From Arthonia radiata (Eukaryota > Ascomycota > Arthoniomycetes > Arthoniales > Arthoniaceae), in assembly GCA_002989075.1 (NCBI GenBank), contig PSQN01000012.1:1054001-1118000 (forward strand): 64,000 nt of DNA, read 5' to 3'. Under the pieces are notes generated by a model. The model saw nothing but the letters and a program-made list of their open reading frames with translations. It was not told where the DNA came from and made no database searches. Made by a program: the position numbers and the translations under genes. Shown in pieces: positions 55,678-64,000 of this stretch. Each line of letters starts with the position of its first letter. Position 1 is the stretch's first letter.

Positions 55678-57447
55678 ATGGCCGATATGGCAACGCCCTC
55701 AGCGGCGACAATGTCATCCATCAATGCTGGCTCCGAGAAGAGAGACACGCCGCCGGAGACCACATCCTCACGCCCAAGCAAGCCCGATGAGGAGGCCTTC
55801 AAGAAGGGTCTCGCCGAGAAGGAGGCCGCTCACGACAAGGCAAAGAAGAAGCAGGTGAGCTACCCTCATCACCGTCTCTATTGAGAATCTCCAATGGCTT
55901 CTTACTCTTGCCCAATTGCTTTCCATGAACCTGGGTGCTCTGACCGCCGGCTCTGCGACGGTGCTGACCATGAACCTTCGCAGATGGATGCCCAACAACG
56001 CTTCAATGACCGCAAGAATGCCCGTTCGACCACCGATAACCCCAAATACAAGGAGCTCCGGGACGAGATGGACAAGATCAAGCAGCAACAAGCCTCAAAC
56101 AAGTCCTCCCGCCAGCAAGAACTGGACCGCATAAAAGCCCTCGATAATCAGCTCAAGGCCAAGCTTAACGAGCAGAAGGCCGCGAAACAACAGATCCCCT
56201 ACAGGTCTGCCGCGGAGATTGAGTCAGAGATCCAGCGACTGGAGAAGTCCGTAGAGTCCGGCAAGCTCAAGATGGTCGAGGAGCGGAAGGCGTTGACTGA
56301 TGTATCCGCGCTGCGGAGACAGAAGAAGGCATTCGGTAGTCTCGACGAGCGTCAATCGGAAATCGACAAGTTGAAGGCGTCCATCGCCGACATCAAGAAG
56401 TCAACTGACAAGGCCGAATACCGCCAACAACAGGAAGACTTCGACCGCATCAAGAAAGAGATGGACGACTTCCACCTCGCTCGAAAAGACGCGTCGAAGG
56501 ATGCTGACACCGCCTTCGACAACCTGAAGCAGGCTCGCGCGGAGAACGACAAGGTGTGGGCGGACTTGAAGGAGTACAAGGATGCACACTACAAAGCCAA
56601 GAAAGACTTCCATGAGTATGAGCGGGAAGCCAACAAGGTGCGGCAGGCCAAGCAGAAGGCCGAGCGTGATGCATATTTCCGGGGCAAGAAGCAAGAGGCT
56701 CTCGAGCGCAAGTTGGAGGAGGCGTCGATGCCGGCGTATGGTGACGAGATCCGTGCGGCGGAGTCCATCATGCGCGTTATGGACCCAACGTCGGTGCCCA
56801 CCACCACATCGTCGACCGTGAGTGAGCTTGCCGCAAAAGCATCGCGTATGGTGGATGCCTCGGGTATCAAGGGCACGGTGCTGGGCAAGAAGACCGACGA
56901 TAATGATGCATACTTTGTCGGCGGTGGAGGCAAGAAAGGTAAGAAGGGTCGTAAGGGCGGGAAGGACGCCAGCGGCGAAGGCGCGTCTCCGTCTCCGGCT
57001 GCTGGCAAGGACACGCTTGGCAAGCTGTGGGCTCCCGGGTCGATCGAGCAGTTCTCGAAGATGGGCATTGAGCCACCGGCGACTGCGGATGATATGCCGG
57101 GTGTGTTGGAGAAGGTTAAGGAGAAGCGGACCTTCTACCTTGATGACCGGGATCGGAAAACGAAAGAGGTAAGCCCAGCTCCAGACCTTCATGGGTCGCA
57201 TGTCGCAACCTGTTGCGGTTGATGCGACGATGCTGATCGTCGCCACAGAATGTCGATACCGCGCGTAAGGAGTTCGATGCGCTTGAAGCAGAGGATGAGG
57301 GCCAAGCATCCGGGTCGAAGAAGAGCACCACCACCACAAACGGCGCCGCGGTGGATGGCGCTAAAGACGGTGAGTAGCAACAATAATCGCCACCGTCGCC
57401 GCCTCGCACTGACCGCCACAGAAACTGCCGACTCGTCATCGCCTTAG
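55678..57447 (+). CDS. bfr1: Bfr1-like mRNP/nuclear segregation protein
   Basis: Four exons give 502 residues: 55678-55854, 55984-57168, 57249-57369 and 57422-57447 (introns 129, 80 and 52 nt, in phase). Bfr1 is a coiled-coil, ribosome-associated RNA-binding factor in yeast, linked to secretion and correct ploidy. After a Ser/Pro/Thr-rich start, residues about 42-300 are a nearly continuous charged coiled coil (FKKGLAEKEAAHDKAKKKQ; ELRDEMDKIKQQQASNKSSR; FHEYEREANKVRQAKQKAER). A Lys/Gly-rich block (GGGGKKGKKGRKGGKD) precedes a conserved C-terminal part with LWAPGSIEQFSKMGIEPP and the VKEKRTFYLDDRDRKTKE region. Yeast Bfr1 has 470 residues, so the length fits. The ATG at 55,678 follows TTGACC. 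No break. Confidence 0.85.
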
Positions 57448-60400
57448 CGCTTCCTCACCTCCGTTCAAAAGTCTTGCTTGACGTCTTGGTTGTTATCGCA
57501 CCTCACCTCCACCCACTTCCCAGATGCGACCTCTCCGCTTCACCTAACGAGCGCTGTCTGAGACGCTACTTTCACGAGCCAGCATCGACTCAGGATCGGT
57601 CAGTGTCGAGCGCTGCGTCGGCCAGTGTCCACTTTCACATACTCATGACGGCCATTTGGTGCCCGCTGAAGGATCTGCAAACCACTCCAGGTCGACTGCG
57701 CTCGAACGCTGCATCCACCACCGCATATCTTCGCGCGACATGAACCATCAATCACAGTGAGGCAATCTATACGATACGGTAGAGAGATGTCAGTACGTCT
57801 CTGCGCACAAGATTAGATCAAGAACTTACATCTGGGGCGGGCATGGACCATTGCCACCACTCAAGTATTGCACTGTGACTCCGTGAATCTGTCATTTGCG
57901 AGAAGATGTTGATATCGTACTGACCACTGACTCTTCATAGATGGCTTTGCTGCTAACGCGCTGGGGAGGTAAGTTAAGCCAGTTGACCGACAGATTTCTG
58001 TGCGATACCATGATCGTGCCGTCGGTCAGTCGAAGAACGTCTACTATCAACGCCATCAGGTTTGCCAACAGTCAGCAATCTCTTCTCTGAATTACAGACC
58101 ACTTGCGACTCACCATTTGTTGATACACCTCGGTACCGCTAGCGGCGTCGCTTCTAGCCTAGACATACCGGTCAACACACTCAGCGGTATCAACGCCCTC
58201 CGCAAAAAGACTCATCTTGATTGCACTCGAGGGCCTCAGTACTTCACCGCACTCTTCACTGATGCAAGGTGCCCGAACGCAAGGTGCCTGAACGCCGCAG
58301 CTTTCCGAAATGGTCAACGATGTGCTAGCTCCCAATGCTGGAGCAGAAAATAAACTGCGTCCTCTCCACACGGACTGAACCGTCCCCTCCGGCCCGCCAC
58401 CCTCCGTGCATCAACGCCGGCCGATCGCTCAACGTCGCTTTACGATACCTTAACCCGAACCCTCACAAAAGTGTCTGTTTTCGCGCAGCCAAACCCCAGT
58501 ATGACTCTGAAAGCTGGACTGAGAAGTGGCATATAACAAAGAGTCGTCGAGTAGCCAAGACTCGTCGATCTCGCGCTGTGTAGTAGGACGAGAGCCACAT
58601 TGCCACATTGGGATGGTGGTCCCTCCTGTTGTGCACGCTTTACCTACAAAAAAATCATGTGCTAGTCACACATGCGACTGGATACTGCCCGATAAGAAGC
58701 GATACGATGTGGTCCGAATGAGCTGCATCACTTGTCTGCCTGGACTAGCACAGGTCAGCAACGATTGACAGCCGCCACATCAAATCCCTACTGGTGACAC
58801 CTTACTACGTCTGTCAGCCTACCGATAGGTCAGCATTCGTTCCGTCGGCTTTCACAGCGATGCCCCAAGCCATGTTGGAAGGGGGTCCCACCGAAAGCCT
58901 ACCTATTCCTCCGCGTGCTAGTGACCTCCGCAAGTCCCGAAGTGACGCGCTCGGCTTCTACAGTTGACTGCCGTGCGGATGCGCCAGTGATGCCAGCCCA
59001 CACAACGGCTGGCATCTAATGTCAGACCCAAGCCGCCAGACTTAAGCAAGACGAACAGGGTCATCGTCGATTGGTGACTGTGCTACTTCGGTCAGCATCA
59101 TGATCGCTGTAGTTTGAGTCCTTCTGATACCGATCATTCGAGCTCCACAGCGTGCACCCACCGTCGAGTGTATTCCAGCGAGCAGCTCCTACTCAATCCC
59201 GTCTGATCGTTCACTTCAACCAGATCGCAAGCACCACTCAACTTACAATCATGCCCTCATTGCAACTGCGCAATCGAAGAGGCCAACAAGGCTTATCCGC
59301 GAACCCACATACCGGATGTCACAAGCGATTGAACTGCCGACTTGTTTGCGAGTGGCTTGCATGAGTCTGCGGTCCTGCTTCATATCGCCCGATAAAGACT
59401 CGTCCAACATGACGACGTATCGCAAGCCACACCACTGGATGGTCGACGTGATCTAATGTCTAGTAGTCTGGAAACCTCCCGACACGCAAGATAGCTATTC
59501 ATACCTCATCCAGCAGTACCCGATAGGCATGCCCATACTTGGGAGCGCGCCTTGCCGCGAACGACGTGGCTGCCGTTGCACTGGACTGAATCAGCGCTCG
59601 GACCCCTTCAGCGGCTTGCTGTTCATCTGACTAGTACTTGCCAAACTTTAGATGCCTCGGCGCCCGTTCCAAACTCTGAAGCATCACGAAGCTCGACAGG
59701 TCCGGCGCACATGTTGCAAATGTGCGCTGTCGTTATCCATCTATCAAACACATGTAGGGGTGTCAGCAGGAGCGCCAGCGTCGCCAGCTCAAAACATACC
59801 TGGATTGCCCTGCCCGCTAGGATATCGACGTGCTCTAAGGCACTGCTGGTCTAGACCAGAACTGTGGTGGCACGTCAGAACTCATCCTGTCAATGGTACA
59901 AGACAAAAGATCAAGGCTGCAGCCGGCATCGGCAATGGTTCTTTGCGGCTGGACTTCTGCGCCTCCGAGTGCGTGCCCATGCCAAGCCCACCCATAGATG
60001 CGGCGTGCGATCTCAGAACGGAGCATGTGGTCTCTCGACAACTTCAACGGTCAGTTCCGTCGACGGTATTGCCTGCGCCTCTACGAACAGCGGTCTGCAC
60101 TGTTTTCGGTATTGTCTGCCGTGCTGGTCGTCGCCACACCAATGAACAGTGGCACCTCGAAATGGAGCTCAGCGGCGGTCATTCCATCTTGGCACCGCTT
60201 TTGAAAGAGGACAACCATTGTGACTGGGCATGACCTCCCCTAGTTGGGCCGTCACTGTAAAGATCGAGTGCGCAGCTCATGCTGCTAAAGTACTTTAACG
60301 CTCTTGTGCGAAGCATCTTCATGAACGTACCTTGTGTGGACATCGAGGCAAGTGGCAGCGACTGCTATGCAAAGAAAATGGTAGGACGTTTGCGACCTGA

Positions 60401-63400
60401 CCTCAAGTTATGAAGCTATGCTCATGTCAGCAAATTATCCCTGAAGCAGAAAGTCGCAAAGAAGACAACAGAAAGCGCAGACACCTTCGATGTTCTCAAA
60501 GTTGTATGTCAACAGTATGGTCGAATACACCTTGGGCCAGAAGCCGGTGCATCGACAAAATGAAGTGGCTACGGTTAATCTTCCCTTCGGGTCATAGAAT
60601 CCAGACATTTCAAGGCAGTCTGGCTTCAACATGTGAAGGGGCGTGGGGCTGTTACCCGCATTGAAAGGGTCCATGCGCTTTCCATGTCCGCAAAGATCGG
60701 ATCGATGTGTGCTTACCTCGAATACGAAGAACAACCTCGGCGACAAAAGCTTTCTTTGCCGCAGTCGGCGTGGCGCATACTATACGCTCAGTCAGCAAGG
60801 TTACTATCTCATGATTGAAGGCTTTCGTGCGGGACTTACTTTTGCTGCTGTCTTCAAAATCTCATGTCCGCTTCAGCAGAATTTCGCGCTCACAAACGCA
60901 TATTCTTGGACGTCACACGGGGCCTCGCCGCCGGGTAAAGCACACGTCTCACCCTCGAAACCTCGCAAGACTCAACCCCCTGAGGTCGTGTAAGCCACCT
61001 GAACAAGCCAGAACTCCGCGACAACGACGCCATCTGTCGATCCCTCACCTCTTCAGTGCTTCCTTGGCACTAGCAATCCTTGGCTCTGCAGGACACGATA
61101 TGGTCGATGCGCCCACCAAAGCCGGTCTTCGCTTCAACGCTCTTCACTTCACTAGCAGAAGAGGAAACACCACCACAAGTGCCGTAATTGTCTGTCGAAA
61201 TGTCTGGACTGCTAATGTCGCTATGAAGTCAGCGAGGCTCTCCGATCATCGAGCAACGAACTTATCTCTCTGCCCGTGGATGCGACATGTGTAGATCCAC
61301 CCAGCCGGGCCAGTCCGCAGACCAGACCCGGCCGGAAAGACTATTTGACAGTTGGGAGCCCAGCAAGCCAATGACGAAGCGACGCATCCACATCACGCCT
61401 CTTGAGTCGACGATGCGCTGGTACGACTGTTCACACTGTCAGCCGAAGTCCTTGAAACCATGGATGAGCGATCGTTGATCACCAAGATGCGGTGTTGCGG
61501 TCGACCTTCGACAACCACGTCAGCGCCCTCGAGATGTTGGGGAGGGCATAGCGAATTATTTCGTGGATCAATGCATGCAGTCCGACCTACCTAAAACTGG
61601 TCTCTTCATCGCCGGCGCCTAGCTTCAAACATCCACCATATCATTCGAGTCGACCGTCACATACCAAGTCACCCAGAAGATATGGACGCCAAGTCCCGCT
61701 CGTCTGTCTGATCAAGTGTTTGCCATCCTTCGTTCCGGAAGCTCACTTTGTCTGGACATGTAGGACTGCGTGAGTGTTGTCCAGCTATTGAAGAGCACGG
61801 GACCCATTTTCGAGCAGACCAGCCATCCCTCTACCACGATTGCTCGCAAGCGGTCGCGCTTGTCAACATGGATAGGGTAAAAAAGCGACAAGACAACGTG
61901 GGCGCAAGTACGTCACGGACGGACGCTTTATACCTTCCCTTGTTTGGAAATCATTGTCGATCTCGATAGTCGACTAACCGAGAGGCTCTAGCCCAGCCAC
62001 ATAGTCCGACCATTGGCACGAGCGGAGGTCAGCACATGGTCCCCACCATCGGGACGCCTTTATATCGTACTCACATGAATAAACACTCAACACCGCTTCA
62101 ACTGCAGCGCACGCCACTCAGCGGACGTCTTTACTCTGAACAATCGGCAGTCAATGGCAGACAAGGCCATGGGTTCACTGTCAACTTCATACCTACCCAG
62201 ACATCCGTCAGCTCACATGTCCCTGTCAAGCAATACAGGCCGGCCTTGAAGAAAGGGTAAAGTAAAAAAGTGTTGGGTCTTGGTAGATTCTATGCAGCCA
62301 CGAGAGAAAGCTGCAGAGAGCATGAAGAACCTCATATCCTAATCTACCACGCATACACGAACGCCTCTGGGTCCGAAGACCCGGAGTGTTCGATGCAATA
62401 CGGCTTGCTTGCAGGGACAGATTACCCAGAAGCACACCGCGACGTGGACGCTTTCGATTGAATGCAGGAATAAGACTGGGAATGCTCGACTCACCTTATA
62501 CGGACGACTGACTGAGCTGGACCACGACTAGATTGGTTAGACTTGTTGCCGCCTTTCGCCCGACTTCCCTCAAACGTCAGAGGGTGTGCCTCGTGAAGGA
62601 TCCGACCCAAGCCGTGTCAGCGTCAAAGAACTTCAGTCTTCGATCTTCAGATATACTCACCTCTGTCACCTGACCGACCGCGAGACCACGAAGAGCTGCT
62701 GGTTGGATCATTGTCAGCTGCAAATACGTGTCTCAATGACCGTGGAAATACCCTCAACTCTTCCATCGGTCCTTAAAAGGGTCGCTAATGCCGACGCGTC
62801 AGTGCGAGACAACATCAGCTGAAAGAAAGCGCTAGGGCATGAACTGGGACGACTCACCTTGGATTTGTTCTGTACAAAGGCGCCCCTTCGATGCGTAATC
62901 GCTGCGCTGCGTATGTTCAGCTTAGATGCTGTGAAAGTTGTCAACGATCACAACAGATCGCTAGTTAGCGACTTACCTCAGGTGCTGGACGTCGGACTCC
63001 TACATTTGGGTCGACCTTTTCGCTACGGCTTGGAGCAAGAAGTGACTCAAGATGTTGCGACCTGAGCAGCAAGTCAGCTTCACTGACCATGTCAAAAAGC
63101 AGAACAAAGGCCTCAAAGCGTAGTCTTTGCGCATCTTTTGGGGGATGTGCCTGCCGCTCATGCGATCTCGCCGCCGAAGCAGGAGCTCAGCAAGAGCGTC
63201 ATGTCCAGGTAACGCGGTCCACCATGAAAAATGCGGAGCGCTCCAAAGACCTGCCATGTGCCGGCTACTGGCCAAATCTTTGGCACCAAGCTACGGCTCG
63301 AAGACCGAAGTCAACGAACTCGAAAGCCGATGCCGGGTAATGACACAGTTCTTGATCTCGCTCTGTTCGTAACCGCAACAGCATAGCCTCAGCGCTGTTG

Positions 63401-64000
63401 CTGCTGTTAACAGAGCCATTGGTGTGCACATAAAAATTGGGAGGCCACTCGTCACCTGCGACGACTTACCCTGATCATTCTGGACCATGTCTATCAAATG
63501 GAGCAGTGTTGCTCATGTCACAACTACTAAGGTGCAGCTGACCGGGGGCGAAAGCATACCCACTCACGGGACGCTGATTGGAGTTCCGTGTTGGATCATG
63601 CATCAGCTTTGTGCATGCGTATCTTGGATGAAAAGCTCACCTAGTATCCTGGTCATGCTCTGAGGCCGCTCGTCAAAGTTCAACTGTCAACACAGAGTTC
63701 GCGCAAAGAGTGCTGATGATATCGATTCTAGATCTGGTGTGCGCGTCAGCTCAGACCCTGATTGTACCGATGAGAAGATGCCGTCACTCCATCCGGGGGC
63801 AAAAGCGTGGCGCGTATAGTCGGTCTTCAATGTGTGCCAGGGACATATGCAATTGCTCAAGTAGCGCCGGCCACGCGGCCGTGTAGTCTACGTCGGCAAG
63901 TCCTACACCTGGAAAACGCGAGAACAAGGGACTACATGCGGTGCTTCTGAAAGAAAAAAACAAGATGGAACGCACGACGAAGCGGATACATGAGATGCTT
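57448..64000 (-). other. No protein gene seen; run of intron-like signals on the minus strand
   Basis: 6.5 kb without a convincing coding region: open stretches reach 190 codons but look random. On the minus strand, however, several stretches have the look of real fungal introns of 60-73 nt, most with a CTGAC-like branch site: 57830-57767, 58113-58044, 60839-60780, 62660-62590, 62857-62785, 62976-62907 and 63469-63401. Four share a GTRAGTCG donor. The sequences between them have no long open frame. This fits a spliced non-coding RNA or decayed gene(s). Confidence 0.4.

Noticed and set aside
59652-60233. 193-codon plus-strand frame in the right-hand region
   Set aside because: Composition looks random, no domain, and it overlaps other frames of similar length.
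1-64000. CRISPR arrays, bacterial operons, riboswitches
   Set aside because: None seen; splice signals and gene families are those of a filamentous fungus.

Overview
The window is from a filamentous ascomycete (Pezizomycotina; Dothideomycetes is my guess). The evidence is short 45-130 nt introns with GTRAGT donors and CTGAC/CTAAC branch sites, a TA-rich repeat block whose two LTRs differ only by transitions (the pattern of repeat-induced point mutation, RIP), and typically fungal families: an NB-ARC/TPR NOD-like receptor, a HET-domain protein, a SAT4-type rhodopsin-fold protein and a CYP52-like P450.

Layout. 1-14,000: AT-rich graveyard of old repeats. A Ty3/Gypsy element (784-8073, minus) with two 450-bp LTRs sits inside an older copy of the same family (1-783 plus 8074-about 10,720, plus strand). 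It is followed by unassigned AT-rich DNA and a region with roughly 95-bp inverted and direct repeats (12,119-13,480). 14,000-16,700: transition to normal composition, with one small broken gene and one cysteine-rich reading frame. 16,765-25,434: mad1 (spindle checkpoint), an eight-exon P450, and a divergently transcribed five-exon NLR. 25,435-31,100: short hypothetical genes, including a cluster of tiny membrane proteins. 32,898-39,884: a rhodopsin-fold membrane protein, a secreted Hsp70-like protein with a degenerate ATPase motif, and a HET-domain protein. 40,020-42,913: two genes sharing an unrecognised C-terminal domain and an intron position, with a low-complexity gene between them. 43,178-50,893: ltn1 (ribosome quality-control E3 ligase) and rad3 (TFIIH helicase), divergent from a shared 507-bp promoter. 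51,000-55,000: a tiny membrane protein, a partial gene, and tRNA-related SINE-like repeats. 55,678-57,447: bfr1. 57,448-64,000: no convincing protein gene, but a run of consensus introns, all on the minus strand.

The conserved genes (mad1, ltn1, rad3, bfr1) are housekeeping and look intact. The accessory genes between them fit an island of self/non-self recognition and membrane proteins (NLR, HET, Hsp70-like, rhodopsin-fold). A functional link among these is inference from proximity only. The parts most likely to be undescribed are the two-gene family at 40-43 kb, the small membrane-protein cluster at 28-31 kb, and the spliced-looking non-coding 57.5-64 kb region. All exon structures were worked out by hand from splice signals and reading-frame continuity, not from transcripts.
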